From: Gluconobacter vitians
GTDB taxonomy: Bacteria > Pseudomonadota > Alphaproteobacteria > Acetobacterales > Acetobacteraceae
Assembly (NCBI RefSeq): GCF_015244565.1
Contig: NZ_JABCQG010000001.1
Location: 186,001-250,000 of the forward strand
Direction: 5' to 3'
Length of the DNA stretch: 64,000 bases
The translations under genes were made by a program, and so were the position numbers. Positions within the stretch are counted from its first letter, which is position 1. Every line of letters begins with the position of its first letter. This document shows positions 33,205 through 43,836 of the stretch, one piece after another. Below the pieces are notes generated by a model. The model saw only the letters and a program-made list of their open reading frames with translations, was not told the DNA's origin and did not search any database.

Positions 33205-33468
33205 TCAGTCGAAATTGTGGTTCGGATCTGCGTCGACATCAATGCCTGCACGGGCATCGTCGATTTCAACGCCGTCGAGTTCCGGCGGCGGCAGGTCCTT
33301 GACCGGGGTGCCCTGCGGGACGCCCTTGATGGCGATCAGGTCGGTCGCCTTCTCGATATAGCCTTCGGGGCCGCAGGCCGGCTTGCCGTCGGCTTCCCAC
33401 AGGAGGCGCGCTTCGTGGCGGATTGCGGCGTCGCGCTTGGGGTCGGCTTCGAGCGGATTGCTGCTCAT
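33205..33468 (-). CDS. DUF2934-like small protein
   Basis: An 87-residue acidic protein whose start (IRHEARLLWEADGKPACGPE and the following YIEKA) matches the short DUF2934 motif of a helix with LW-EGKP-G. The remainder is acidic and probably disordered (PPPELDGVEIDDARAGID). Function is unknown; DUF2934 proteins often sit with stress or desiccation genes. It starts one base behind the stop codon of the SDR gene and ends a likely three-gene unit. Confidence 0.75.
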   Translation of the reverse strand: MSSNPLEADPKRDAAIRHEARLLWEADGKPACGPEGYIEKATDLIAIKGVPQGTPVKDLPPPELDGVEIDDARAGIDVDADPNHNFD

Positions 33469-33469
33469 C

Positions 33470-34216
33470 TTAAAACTCCTGTCTGGTCGGGCGCAGGACG
33501 ATCTCGTTGATGTCCACGTCGTCAGGCTGTGAAATGGCGAAGGCGATGGCACGGGCCACTGAGTCCGCCGGGATCGCCATCTTATAGAACTCTTCCACGG
33601 TTTTGCGACTGTCTGTGTCGCCGCTTCCGGACTTGAGTTCGCTCTGGACCGCGCCGGGCTCGATGGAGGTGACGCGGAAGGTGTTGCCGGCTTCCTGTCG
33701 CAGGCCTTCGCTGATGGCGCGGACCGCGAATTTTGTGCCGGAATAGACGGTCCCGCCCGGAGCAAAGACCTTCAGACCAGCGACGGAGGACAGGTTGATG
33801 ACATGTCCGGATTTCTGTTTTTCGAACACCGGCAGGGCGGCGGCGACGCCGTAGAGCACGCCCTTGATGTTGATGTCGATCATCCGGTCCCACTCATCGA
33901 CCATCAGCTTCTGGATGGGGGCGATGGCCATGAGACCGGCGTTGTTCACCAGAACGTCCAGACGGCCGAAATCGCGGGTGACGGCGGCGACGGTGTCTTC
34001 CACCTCGGAGCGTTTTGTGACGTCGAGTGTATAGGCGCGGGCGGTCTGGCCCTGTGCCGTGAGTTCGGAGACGATCTCGTCCAGCCGGTCACGGCGGCGG
34101 GCGGCGATGGCCACTTTTGCGCCCTGAGCGGCAAGGTAACGGGCCGTGGCTTCGCCGAGTCCGGAACTGCCGCCCGTGATGAGGACGACCTTTCCGGCGA
34201 TGTTGTCCGTGGTCAT
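33470..34216 (-). CDS. SDR family oxidoreductase
   Basis: A 248-residue classical short-chain dehydrogenase/reductase. VVLITGGSSGLGEATARYLA is the dinucleotide-binding motif, LVNNAGLMA follows, and the catalytic residues are in INLSSVAG and YSGTKFAVRAISEGLR (Tyr-x-x-x-Lys). It belongs to the group often labelled NADP-dependent 3-hydroxy acid or oxidoreductase YdfG-like; AARRRDRL after the second strand suggests NADP preference. The substrate is unknown. I use the ATG of MTTDNIAG; a GTG four codons earlier would overlap the upstream hydrolase stop and is possible. Confidence 0.9.
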   Translation of the reverse strand: MTTDNIAGKVVLITGGSSGLGEATARYLAAQGAKVAIAARRRDRLDEIVSELTAQGQTARAYTLDVTKRSEVEDTVAAVTRDFGRLDVLVNNAGLMAIAPIQKLMVDEWDRMIDINIKGVLYGVAAALPVFEKQKSGHVINLSSVAGLKVFAPGGTVYSGTKFAVRAISEGLRQEAGNTFRVTSIEPGAVQSELKSGSGDTDSRKTVEEFYKMAIPADSVARAIAFAISQPDDVDINEIVLRPTRQEF

Positions 34217-34224
34217 GGTGGGGC

Positions 34225-34950
34225 TCACTTCTGTTCGAGATGAGACTTCAGGAAATCGACGCTGCGGGACCAGGCGAGGTCACGGGCATCGCGGTTGAAG
34301 CTCGGGCGCTCGGGGCAGCCGAAGCCGTGACCGGCGTCGTCATAGACGTATTCCTCGACCTCGGGGCGGGCGTCGCGGATTTTCTGGATTTCGGTGTGGG
34401 GGATGGAGGAATCCTCGCCGCCGAAATGCAGTTCGACCGGGCAGTGCGGTGCGGTTTCGACATGGTTGCCGATGCTGCCGCCATACCAGCTCACGGCTGC
34501 GTCCACGTCATGGGTACGGGTGGCGGTGAGCCAGGCGAGGAGACCGCCCCAGCAGAAGCCGATGATGCCGACTTTCTTGTGGCCAGCCTCGCGCAGAGCC
34601 TTTGCGCAGGCCGCGATGTCGGCGAGGATCTTGTCGGACGGGATCCTGCTGCGCAGTTCGAGACCCTCAGTCACGCCGGCCTGCGTGTATTCCAGAATGA
34701 CGTCGGGTTTGACGCGGTCGAAGACGGCCGGGGCCAGGACGTGGAAGCCTTCGGCTGCGAAGTCGTTGCAGACGTTGCGGATATGGGTGGTGAGGCCGAA
34801 AATTTCCTGCACGACGATGACGGCGAAGGGCGACTCCGCGGAGCCGGCTTCCCAGGCCTTGAAGCTGTGGCCATCGGATGCCGTCAGGCTGGTCATGTGA
34901 CCGTCAGCGCTGGAAGCAGGGGTTTTGTTGTCCGAGGGGCTGTGTTTCAT
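34225..34950 (-). CDS. Dienelactone hydrolase family protein
   Basis: A 241-residue alpha/beta hydrolase of the dienelactone hydrolase family. The nucleophile is a cysteine in GIIGFCWGGLLAW, the acid lies in the LHFGGEDSSIPHTEI region, and the histidine is in DDAGHGFGCPERPSFN. Family members hydrolyse cyclic esters; the true substrate here is not known. I start at the ATG of MKHSPSDN; longer readings go across the DUF4169 gene. It leads the hydrolase-SDR-DUF2934 unit and is divergent from the DUF4169 gene, 42 bp apart. Confidence 0.92.
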   Translation of the reverse strand: MKHSPSDNKTPASSADGHMTSLTASDGHSFKAWEAGSAESPFAVIVVQEIFGLTTHIRNVCNDFAAEGFHVLAPAVFDRVKPDVILEYTQAGVTEGLELRSRIPSDKILADIAACAKALREAGHKKVGIIGFCWGGLLAWLTATRTHDVDAAVSWYGGSIGNHVETAPHCPVELHFGGEDSSIPHTEIQKIRDARPEVEEYVYDDAGHGFGCPERPSFNRDARDLAWSRSVDFLKSHLEQK

Positions 34951-34992
34951 GTCTGTGTATCCAGTCTTGTAATGCCCGGAAGGCCATGAGCC

Positions 34993-35199
34993 ATGAGCGA
35001 CGTCATCAATCTCCGTCGGGAACGCAAACGCCGCAAGAGCGTAGAGGATGCGAAGGTCGCTGATGCGAACCGCCGTCTGCACGGCCGGACCAGGGGGCAG
35101 AAACTGGCTGAAACGCTTGAGAAACAGCGGATGCAGGCGCTTCTGGACGGGCGGAAACTTTCTTCCGGAGCACCTTCGGACGAAAGCGAGAATCCTTGA
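34993..35199 (+). CDS. DUF4169 family small basic protein
   Basis: A 68-residue, very basic helical protein matching DUF4169: VINLRRERKRRKSVEDAKVA followed by ANRRLHGRTRGQ and KLAETLEKQR. Function is unknown, though many alphaproteobacteria encode one. The ATG has ordinary context. Its stop codon overlaps the -35 hexamer of the groESL promoter, so the two genes are packed but not obviously cotranscribed. Confidence 0.82.
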   Translation: MSDVINLRRERKRRKSVEDAKVADANRRLHGRTRGQKLAETLEKQRMQALLDGRKLSSGAPSDESENP

Positions 35200-35224
35200 C
35201 GCAGAGGGTGGGGGCGACTATGTC
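35196..35224 (+). promoter_or_regulatory. groESL promoter
   Basis: TTGACG, a 17-base spacer and TATGTC form a good sigma-70-type promoter. The wider wording (CTTGAC ... CTATGT) also resembles alphaproteobacterial RpoH promoters, so heat-shock sigma factor use is possible. The CIRCE operator begins two bases later. Confidence 0.65.
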
Positions 35225-35225
35225 T

Positions 35226-35252
35226 TTGGCACTCTCCATAAGAGAGTGCCAA
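35226..35252 (+). promoter_or_regulatory. CIRCE operator (HrcA binding site)
   Basis: TTGGCACTC, nine bases, GAGTGCCAA: a perfect 9-bp inverted repeat with the spacing of the CIRCE element (consensus TTAGCACTC-N9-GAGTGCTAA). It overlaps the presumed transcription start of groESL and should be bound by the HrcA repressor; hrcA itself is not in the window. Confidence 0.95.
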
Positions 35253-35329
35253 AATGCACTGCAGTCATTGAGTGCAGCAACCCGGTCACGCTGCTTTGTA
35301 CAAGGGTGTGGCCATAAATGGAGCGATCC

Positions 35330-35620
35330 ATGACGAAGTTTCGTCCCCTTCATGACCGCGTGGTGGTCCGTCGCCTGACGGGCGAAGAGAAGACCGCTGG
35401 CGGCATCATCATTCCTGACACCGCCAAGGACAAGCCGACCGAAGGCGAAGTCGTTTCTGTCGGCCCGGGTGCCCGCAACGAGCAGGGTCAGGTCGTGGCT
35501 CTGGACGTCAAGGCTGGTGACAAGGTGCTGTTCGGCAAGTGGTCCGGCACCGAGGTCAAGATCGACGGCGAGGAGCTGCTGATCATGAAAGAGAGCGACA
35601 TCATGGGTGTGATCGGCTGA
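35330..35620 (+). CDS. groES: Co-chaperonin GroES
   Basis: GroES (96 residues) caps GroEL and helps fold proteins in the cytoplasm. It starts with [13 protein letters not shown], has the mobile loop [18 protein letters not shown], and ends with [14 protein letters not shown]. The ATG of MTKFRPL is used, four codons inside an upstream ATG. Codon usage is strongly biased, as expected of an abundant protein. It is controlled by the CIRCE element and promoter upstream and is followed by groEL after 50 bp. Confidence 0.98.
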   Translation: MTKFRPLHDRVVVRRLTGEEKTAGGIIIPDTAKDKPTEGEVVSVGPGARNEQGQVVALDVKAGDKVLFGKWSGTEVKIDGEELLIMKESDIMGVIG

Positions 35621-35646
35621 TCAGCCGTCCCCGTTTCCTCTCGTAA

Positions 35647-37311
<1,665 letters not shown>

Positions 37312-37380
37312 TCGAAGTCCGGTCCCTTTCCTGTCCCTTCTCCGGAAGGGGCGGGGAAGGCTCCCAGATGTTGCAAAAAA

Positions 37381-37413
37381 GCCTCTGGCCTGCGGGTCAG
37401 GGGCTTTTTCTTT
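37381..37413 (+). terminator. groESL terminator
   Basis: A 10-bp stem (GCCTCTGGCC with GGTCAGGGGC, two G-U pairs) and a TTTTTC tract, 69 bases after the groEL stop. Confidence 0.85.
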
Positions 37414-37431
37414 GGCTGCTTAGTTACTAAT

Positions 37432-37487
37432 ATGCAACGATAAAACCGGGTCAGGGTATTGTGTTGCGATTTTCACACATGTTGCAT
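37432..37487. promoter_or_regulatory. Inverted ATGCAAC/GTTGCAT pair upstream of the TonB-dependent receptor
   Basis: The perfect 7-base pair ATGCAAC and GTTGCAT is 42 bases apart in the AT-rich stretch before the receptor gene; GTTGC occurs again between them and in the region just after groEL. It could hold a promoter and an operator, but no consensus Fur box is visible and no exact promoter can be fixed. Confidence 0.25.
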
Positions 37488-37588
37488 CTAAGTGAGCGTT
37501 TAGAGCATGGCTGATATGTATTTTTCGTGACAGTCACGCTTTGAGATCTTTAGAGAGACGTCATCATTCTTCTGAAGGATTTTGTTCT

Positions 37589-40570
37589 TTGCTGAACACG
37601 TCTCGTCGTCACCTGTTGCTGTGTGCATCAATTCTCGGAGTTGGAACCCTGTCGGGGACGGCATTCGCCGCATCCACGACGCAGTCCGAGCAGAGTGCCC
37701 ACAAAGCTGTGCATCACAAGACGACCGCTTCCAAAGCTGCCAAGGGTTCCACGTCCACCGCTGCTGCGCCTGCCACGGCTTCCGCTGTTGCCGTGCCGGT
37801 CACCACAACTTCATCCGGTGCAAGGCGACGCAGCCGTGCAGCTGCTCTGGAAACCCCGAGCGTTTCGGGCGGCACCGAGCGTATGGTTGTCACGGGATCG
37901 GCGCTGGCCTCCTCGAACAACCAGAACGCCAACCCCGTCCAGATCGTGACGGCAAAGCAGATCCAGCAGACGGGCGCGACGACGCTCAGCGACTTCTTCG
38001 CACGTATTCCGTCCATCGGCGGAACGGGATCGAACAACGCGGAGACCAATGGCACGGGTGGTGCGGCCTGTACCGATATCCGTAACCTCGGCTCCAACCG
38101 CGTGCTCGTCCTGATCGACGGCAAGCGCGCCACGCTGAACGGTCAGTCGAACTGTATCGATCTGAACGCCCTGCCGGTCCAGCAGATCGCCAGCGTCGAA
38201 ATCCTGAAAGACGGCGGTTCCGAGCTTTATGGTGCGGATGCCGTGTCGGGCGTCATCAACATCAAGATGCGCCATGACCTTTCGGATGGAAACATCACGA
38301 TCCGTGGTGGCATCACCGGCCATGGCGACAACGATACGGGCATGATCTCCGCCTACAAGGGCTGGAATTTCGATCATGACAAGGGCAACCTGACGCTGTT
38401 CGGCCAGTACATGACGCAGGGCGGTGTCCTGCAGCGTGACCGCGGCTGGGCCAACCCGGTGCAGCTGACGGATAACCCCGTGGGTGCGGGTGGAGAGGCC
38501 TTCGGTTCCGGTTATTCGAACTACACGCATGTCCAGAACAGTGCGACGGGTCTGAGTGCTGCTGTTGCGCCGGATGGCAAGACGGTCAGCGAGTGGGGCA
38601 CGAACAACCGTTATGATTACGGCCGTCATCAGAGCCTGCTCAACCAGCTTCAGAATGCCAGCCTTTCGGGTGATTTCCACTACGAATTCAACCGGCATGC
38701 CAACCTGTATTCCAATGTGATGTACTCGCATCGGACCAGTTCCACCTACATGGCGGCCGAGCCGTTCGACGGGTCCGTGCCTCCCAGCACCCTGCCGTCC
38801 GTTCTGACGGTGCCGGCGAATGATCCGAACAATCCGTTCGGTCAGGACGTAGATGTCACGAAGCGTCTGACGGAGCTCGGGGATCGCCGTGACGAGAACG
38901 CCACTGACACAGTCACCGCGAAGGTGGGCGTAAATGGCGAGATTGCGTATGGCTGGAATTACGACGTGTCGTATACCTATGGTTCCAACATGTCGACGGA
39001 CCATATGGAGAATGTCGGGTCCTACACGAACCTGCTGAACGCCTATGGTCTGCAGCAGACCGATCCGTCCAACGCGTCGAGCGCGCTTGTCTATAATCCG
39101 TCGGTGTGCCCGTCCTTCGGGTGCAGCAATCCGTTCGGGACGATGGGCAGCCAGGCTGCGTCCTACGTCAACTACAACACGAACACGCATTCGCATTACC
39201 AGCTTCGTGACTGGAACCTGCGCATCAACAACAACCATGTGACGACAATGCCCTGGAAGGGCGGCGGCGATCTGGGTATTGCGCTGGGCTTCGAACATCG
39301 TGGCGAGCAGCTGACCAACACGCCTGACGAACTGATCAGCAGCGGGCAGAGCCTGACCAACACGGTTCTGCCGACCAGCGGTGGCTTCGACGTGACGGAA
39401 GGTTATGCGGAAGCCAAGGCGACGCTTCTGAAGAACGTCTTCCTGGCGAAGGATCTGACGGTCGACGTGCAGGGTCGTGCGTCGGGCTACAGCACGACGT
39501 CGGATACGGCGAAGAACTGGAAGGCGTCCATCAACTGGGCTCCGACACGGGACATCCGTTTCCGCGGTACGATCGGCACGTCCTATCGTCAGCCGAACGT
39601 GTATGAACTGTATGGCGGCCAGTCGCTCAGCTACAACCTTGCCAATGATCCGTGCGATGCGGGCCAGGTTGGTACGTATGGTGCTGCTTCGGCGGCGGTT
39701 GCGGCAACCTGTGCGAAGCAGGGGATCAACACGTCCACGTTCCATCAGTCCGGTACGGGCCAGGTTCCGACGCTGGGTGGCGGCAATGCGCATCTGGCAC
39801 CTGAAATCGGACGGACCTACACGTTCGGTACGATCATCACGCCGCGCTGGATCCCGAACCTCTCCATCTCCGGTGAGTTCTGGCACTACTCGGTCAACCA
39901 CACGATCAGCGCGCTTCCGACGCAGTATATTCTGGATGGCTGCTACACGGGCACCAGCCCTTCGCTGTGCAATACGATCAACCGTCTGTCGAATGGCCAG
40001 ATCAACACGGTTTCGGCAATAAACCAGAACACGGGTGCGCTGCATGAGAGCGGCGTGGACTTCGACTTCGACTACCGCATCCGTGTGGCACGTCACGATG
40101 TCCTGTCGGTATCCAACAACTTCCAGTACCTGCTGAACTACACGCAGCAGATGGTGCCGGGTGGGTCGTTCACCAACTATACAGGTGCGCTGCTGTATGC
40201 GGGTGGTCCGAACAATCCCAGTGCGTCCTATGGTATTCCGCGCGTTCGTGACTATGCGACGTTTGGCTGGACCCATGGTGCGTTCACGGCCACCTACATG
40301 GTGCAGTTCATCGGTGGCATGCGCTGGAACGACCAGTCCGAGTTCCTGAACTCCACGACGGCTGGCCGTTACAAGACGCCGATGATGATCGAACAGGATC
40401 TGACGCTGGCCTATCGCTGGAAGAAGTGGAACTTTGAGAGCGGCATCAACAACATCACCAACAAGCGGCCCCCGTTCGTGGCCAGTGGCGTGGATAACAG
40501 CGCCGGTGCGACCTATGGCAGCTTCTATCAGGGACGTTATTTCTTCCTGCAGGCGGGTCTGAACTTCTGA
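37589..40570 (+). CDS. TonB-dependent outer membrane receptor
   Basis: A 993-residue outer membrane transporter. A signal peptide (HLLLCASILGVGTLSGTAFA) is followed by an 80-residue Thr/Ala/Lys-rich linker, then a TonB-box-like MVVTGSAL, the plug (PVQIVTAKQIQQTGATTLSD through VEILKDGGSELYGADAVSGV) and a beta-barrel with the terminal aromatic strand (QGRYFFLQAGLNF). The plug wording is of the large group of receptors that includes peptide, sugar and siderophore types; the substrate is unknown. Initiation is probably at the TTG with GAAGGA nine bases upstream; no ATG serves. No fecI/fecR, exbBD or inner-membrane transporter is nearby. Codon bias suggests strong expression. Confidence 0.93.
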   Translation: MLNTSRRHLLLCASILGVGTLSGTAFAASTTQSEQSAHKAVHHKTTASKAAKGSTSTAAAPATASAVAVPVTTTSSGARRRSRAAALETPSVSGGTERMVVTGSALASSNNQNANPVQIVTAKQIQQTGATTLSDFFARIPSIGGTGSNNAETNGTGGAACTDIRNLGSNRVLVLIDGKRATLNGQSNCIDLNALPVQQIASVEILKDGGSELYGADAVSGVINIKMRHDLSDGNITIRGGITGHGDNDTGMISAYKGWNFDHDKGNLTLFGQYMTQGGVLQRDRGWANPVQLTDNPVGAGGEAFGSGYSNYTHVQNSATGLSAAVAPDGKTVSEWGTNNRYDYGRHQSLLNQLQNASLSGDFHYEFNRHANLYSNVMYSHRTSSTYMAAEPFDGSVPPSTLPSVLTVPANDPNNPFGQDVDVTKRLTELGDRRDENATDTVTAKVGVNGEIAYGWNYDVSYTYGSNMSTDHMENVGSYTNLLNAYGLQQTDPSNASSALVYNPSVCPSFGCSNPFGTMGSQAASYVNYNTNTHSHYQLRDWNLRINNNHVTTMPWKGGGDLGIALGFEHRGEQLTNTPDELISSGQSLTNTVLPTSGGFDVTEGYAEAKATLLKNVFLAKDLTVDVQGRASGYSTTSDTAKNWKASINWAPTRDIRFRGTIGTSYRQPNVYELYGGQSLSYNLANDPCDAGQVGTYGAASAAVAATCAKQGINTSTFHQSGTGQVPTLGGGNAHLAPEIGRTYTFGTIITPRWIPNLSISGEFWHYSVNHTISALPTQYILDGCYTGTSPSLCNTINRLSNGQINTVSAINQNTGALHESGVDFDFDYRIRVARHDVLSVSNNFQYLLNYTQQMVPGGSFTNYTGALLYAGGPNNPSASYGIPRVRDYATFGWTHGAFTATYMVQFIGGMRWNDQSEFLNSTTAGRYKTPMMIEQDLTLAYRWKKWNFESGINNITNKRPPFVASGVDNSAGATYGSFYQGRYFFLQAGLNF

Positions 40571-40617
40571 TCCTGTCAGCCTGAATGACGGTCCGGACCT
40601 TTCGGGGTCCTGAAGAG

Positions 40618-40647
40618 CCCCCGGCCCGTGTGGTCGGGGGTTTTTTT
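40618..40647 (+). terminator. Terminator of the TonB-dependent receptor gene
   Basis: A 9-bp GC-rich stem (CCCCCGGCC with GGTCGGGGG), 5-base loop, then seven T. Confidence 0.93.
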
Positions 40648-40698
40648 GTGCGGTCTTTTCAGAAGCGGGTGTACGTGCAGTCTGGCGCAGCGGTTCGT

Positions 40699-43626
40699 TC
40701 AGCCCTGAAGGAGGGGTGGTCCGTTTTCCTGTTCTGCGGGGCGCAGGAAGCGGGCGATGTCTTCCAGTGCCTCGGCCAGCGGCATACGGCGGACGTCCAC
40801 GCCGTCGGGGAAGGCGGAGAGCAGGCGTGAGGGCATGCGGCGGTCCAGCATGACGAAGACGCCGCGATCGGTGCCCTGACGGATCAGGCGGCCGAAAGCC
40901 TGTCGCAGGCGCATGCGGGTGATGCGGTCGTCGTAATCGCCGGGCCGGCCTTCGGAGAGCAGGCGGCGGCGTTCGCGGTGCAGGATGTCGGGGCGGGGCC
41001 AGGGTGTCTTTTCGAACACGACCATGCGCAGGGCCTCGCCGGGGACGTCCACGCCGTCGCGCATGGCGTCCGTGCCTAGCAGGCAGCTATGGGTTTCGGT
41101 GCGGAAAACGTCCACGAGGGTCGCGTTGTCCATCGCATCGACATGCTGGGCGTAGAGCGGGAAGCCCTGCGTTTCCAGCGGTTCGTGGATGCGGCGGTGG
41201 ACTTCGCGCAGGCGGCGGATGGCCGTGAACAGGCCGAGTGCGCCGCCGCCTGCGGTTTCGAACAGGGCGCGGAAAGCGTGGGCGAGGGACGGGATTTCGC
41301 CCGAGACATCCGTGATGACATAGGCGCGTGTCTGCGTCGCGTAGTCGAACGGGCTCATGACCGAGGCACGGATCGGCGGCTTGAGAAAATGCGTGGCGCC
41401 CAGACGCAGTTCGGCTGCGTGCCAGCTTGCCTCGTTCTGCGTGTCGCCATGGCCGGTCTGGTCGCGTAGGGTGGCGGACGTCATGAGCAGGCCGTGAGCC
41501 GGTGTCTGGATCGTTGAGACGAAGGGAATGGTCGGGTCCAGCCAGTGCCGGTACAGGCCGATGTCGTGGTCGCCCTGTGTCGCGCGCGTGCGGGGGAGGC
41601 GTTCGGTACGGATGAAGTCCACGAAGGTGGGGGTGACGTCCGGTTCCGGGGGCGTCTGAAGTGCGTCCAGCATACCGATCCAGCCGGAGAGGCGGCTGAT
41701 GGCGCGGCGGTGCAGGGTGCGGATCATGGCCTCGATGCGCTGGCGGGTCGGGGCGTCCATTTCCGCGTCGTCCTCGACCTGTGCGGCGAGGCGGTCGGCC
41801 AGCATCCTGATGGGATCGCGCAGGCGGGTCAGCGCGCGGCTGAGGGTTTCGGCGGCGCTGGCGACATCCTCATTGACGGGGTGCAGGTCGCATTCCGCCG
41901 AAATATAGCCGTCGCGGCTGTCCTTGGTCTGTCGGGCGCGGAGCTGGTGGTCCAGCGCGCGGAGGAAGGCTTCGGACGGGTTTTCCGGCGCGGGCTCTTC
42001 GGGGATCAGCAGGGGTGTTTCGCCGGGCAGCGGGGGAAGGTCCGGGTCCTGTTCGGTCTGCGGGCGCAGGCGCGTGCTCCAGCCGGGGGCGGGCAGGGCG
42101 CGGGCGGCCTGAAGCGCGGCCTGAAGCGGTGTGTCGATCATGGGGAGGCGTTCGACCAGATCGTCCAGGCGGCGTTGCAGGCCACGCGCGCGGGAACGGC
42201 TGCCTTCGGCGCCGAGTAGCCAGCGGCGCAGTTCTGCGGCTTCGAGGCCGGACAGGGCTGTGGCGAAGGCGCTGTCGGCGGCATCGGGGATGTGATGGCC
42301 TTCGTCGAAAACGTAGCGCGTGGGTGTGGTGTCTTCGTCGGGCAGGCCGGGTGGGGCGAGAGCGGCCCAGGCGGCCTGCGAGAGAACGAGGGCATGGTTT
42401 GCGACGACCAGATCGGCCTGACGGGCGCGGCGGATGCCGTGTTCGACGAAGCAGGTCTGATAATGCGGGCAGGCGGCGTGGATGCATTCGCCCCGTCGGT
42501 CGGCGACGCCGAATAGTGTGCCATGGCCAAAGAGTTCGCCGAACCAGCCGGGAAGGTCTCCGCCCATGAGGTCACCATCGCGGCTGGCTTCGGCCCAGCG
42601 GGCGAGCAGGGCCATCGGAAGAAGTGCGGCGTAACCGTCAGGGCCGCGGGATGTGGCGACGTTGAGCAGGTCTTCCATGTTCAGCAGGCACAGATAGTTC
42701 TCGCGGCCTTTGCGGACGACGACCTTGTCTCTCAGGGTGGTTTCGTCCGGGTAAAGGCGGCGGAGCTCCTGTTCGATCTGGCGCTGGAGATGGCGGGTAT
42801 AGGTGCTGACCCAGACGGCGCCGTCATTCTGTTCGGCCCAGAGGCTGGCGGGGGCGATGTAGCCGAGTGTCTTACCCGTGCCGGTTCCGGCTTCGGCGAG
42901 GACGACATTGGGGGAGCCGATGCTTTCGCGCGGCTCGAAAGCGGCCGTGGCAACGGACGCGAAATCGGCCTGACCGGGGCGGATTTCGGCGTTTTCGCCA
43001 AGGATTTCGCGCAGGCGCTGGCGGGCGGCGTTGGGTGAGACGGGCTGGCTTCCGGGGGCAGGACGGGGAGCGGTTTCTTCCCAGCGGGGCAGGCGTTTCC
43101 AGATGCGAATGGCTTCGTAGGGATGGGCGCCTGTTGTGTCTCTTGGGGTACCGAGAACGTCTGTGACTTCGCCGCTCCAGGCCCAGCCGGCGCGGGTCAG
43201 GGGGACCATCACGGCGCGCAGGCGGGTGCCCTCGGGCGTTTCGGCCTTGTGCCGCAGTTCGTCGAGCAGGGTTTCGCACAGGACGGGGAGGAGGTCCGCG
43301 CCGATGGTTTCGGGGGGTTCGATGCCGAGGGCGAGGGCCAGTCCGCGCGGGGTGGGGGCGACGGTTGTCGCGGGGCGGACGAACAGGAAGAGGTCCAGCA
43401 GGTCGAACCATGGGACGGGCTGGGACAGCGGGGAGAGATCCAGCGCGCGCAGGGCGGCGGGGCCGTGGACCAGAAGCGGCGGGGGGAGCTGGGTGAGGCG
43501 CTCGCGGGTTTCTTCTGCTGTCAGGTCCAGCAGTTCGCCATCCGGGGTGAGGAGCGAGGACAGGCCGCGACGGGCGACGAGGGCCGGAGCGTCGAATGGC
43601 GAAAGAAAGGTGGGGGCGCGGGTCAT
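40699..43626 (-). CDS. ATP-dependent DNA helicase, DinG/XPD type
   Basis: A 975-residue superfamily 2 helicase. Walker A is EAGTGTGKTLGYIAP at about 251, the DEAH-type box is VFDEGHHIPD at about 441, and motif VI includes RQAFGRLIRQGTDRGVF near the end. Between the first two, four cysteines (in ENYLCLLN and in CIHAACPHYQTC) can bind the iron-sulfur cluster of the XPD/DinG group. The first 230 residues form an extension with no motif that I recognise, similar to the extended DinG-like helicases of alphaproteobacteria. Role is probably R-loop or damage-related unwinding. It faces lysS across about 210 bp. Confidence 0.92.
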   Translation of the reverse strand: MTRAPTFLSPFDAPALVARRGLSSLLTPDGELLDLTAEETRERLTQLPPPLLVHGPAALRALDLSPLSQPVPWFDLLDLFLFVRPATTVAPTPRGLALALGIEPPETIGADLLPVLCETLLDELRHKAETPEGTRLRAVMVPLTRAGWAWSGEVTDVLGTPRDTTGAHPYEAIRIWKRLPRWEETAPRPAPGSQPVSPNAARQRLREILGENAEIRPGQADFASVATAAFEPRESIGSPNVVLAEAGTGTGKTLGYIAPASLWAEQNDGAVWVSTYTRHLQRQIEQELRRLYPDETTLRDKVVVRKGRENYLCLLNMEDLLNVATSRGPDGYAALLPMALLARWAEASRDGDLMGGDLPGWFGELFGHGTLFGVADRRGECIHAACPHYQTCFVEHGIRRARQADLVVANHALVLSQAAWAALAPPGLPDEDTTPTRYVFDEGHHIPDAADSAFATALSGLEAAELRRWLLGAEGSRSRARGLQRRLDDLVERLPMIDTPLQAALQAARALPAPGWSTRLRPQTEQDPDLPPLPGETPLLIPEEPAPENPSEAFLRALDHQLRARQTKDSRDGYISAECDLHPVNEDVASAAETLSRALTRLRDPIRMLADRLAAQVEDDAEMDAPTRQRIEAMIRTLHRRAISRLSGWIGMLDALQTPPEPDVTPTFVDFIRTERLPRTRATQGDHDIGLYRHWLDPTIPFVSTIQTPAHGLLMTSATLRDQTGHGDTQNEASWHAAELRLGATHFLKPPIRASVMSPFDYATQTRAYVITDVSGEIPSLAHAFRALFETAGGGALGLFTAIRRLREVHRRIHEPLETQGFPLYAQHVDAMDNATLVDVFRTETHSCLLGTDAMRDGVDVPGEALRMVVFEKTPWPRPDILHRERRRLLSEGRPGDYDDRITRMRLRQAFGRLIRQGTDRGVFVMLDRRMPSRLLSAFPDGVDVRRMPLAEALEDIARFLRPAEQENGPPLLQG

Positions 43627-43796
43627 TGTCGCCAGTGTAGCGGGTAGGGGAAAATCCGGCGAGGATGTTTTGCGGGTTTTGCGAACGGAACGTGAAAGCT
43701 GGCTGTCTGCAAGGGCTTGGGGAGCGCGCAGAAGTCCGTGAAATATTTCGTAATGACAAGGATGTGTCTGGCTGAAATCGCAATGTGTCGTATTGC

Positions 43797-43825
43797 TTGA
43801 CCGGGGAGAAGTGTCTCCCTACCTT
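43797..43825 (+). promoter_or_regulatory. Possible lysS promoter with inverted repeat in the spacer
   Basis: TTGACC and TACCTT are 17 bases apart and the spacer holds GGGAGA-AGTG-TCTCCC, a perfect 6-bp hairpin. The -10 match is weak and lies only 11 bases before the ATG, so the transcript would be nearly leaderless. The inverted repeat could equally be an operator. Confidence 0.3.
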
Positions 43826-43836
43826 TTCCGGCAATC

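Noticed and set aside
37811-40276. Minus-strand frame of 821 codons inside the TonB-dependent receptor gene
   Set aside because: Mirror of the receptor gene, no motif and no ribosome site; the plus-strand protein is a full family match.
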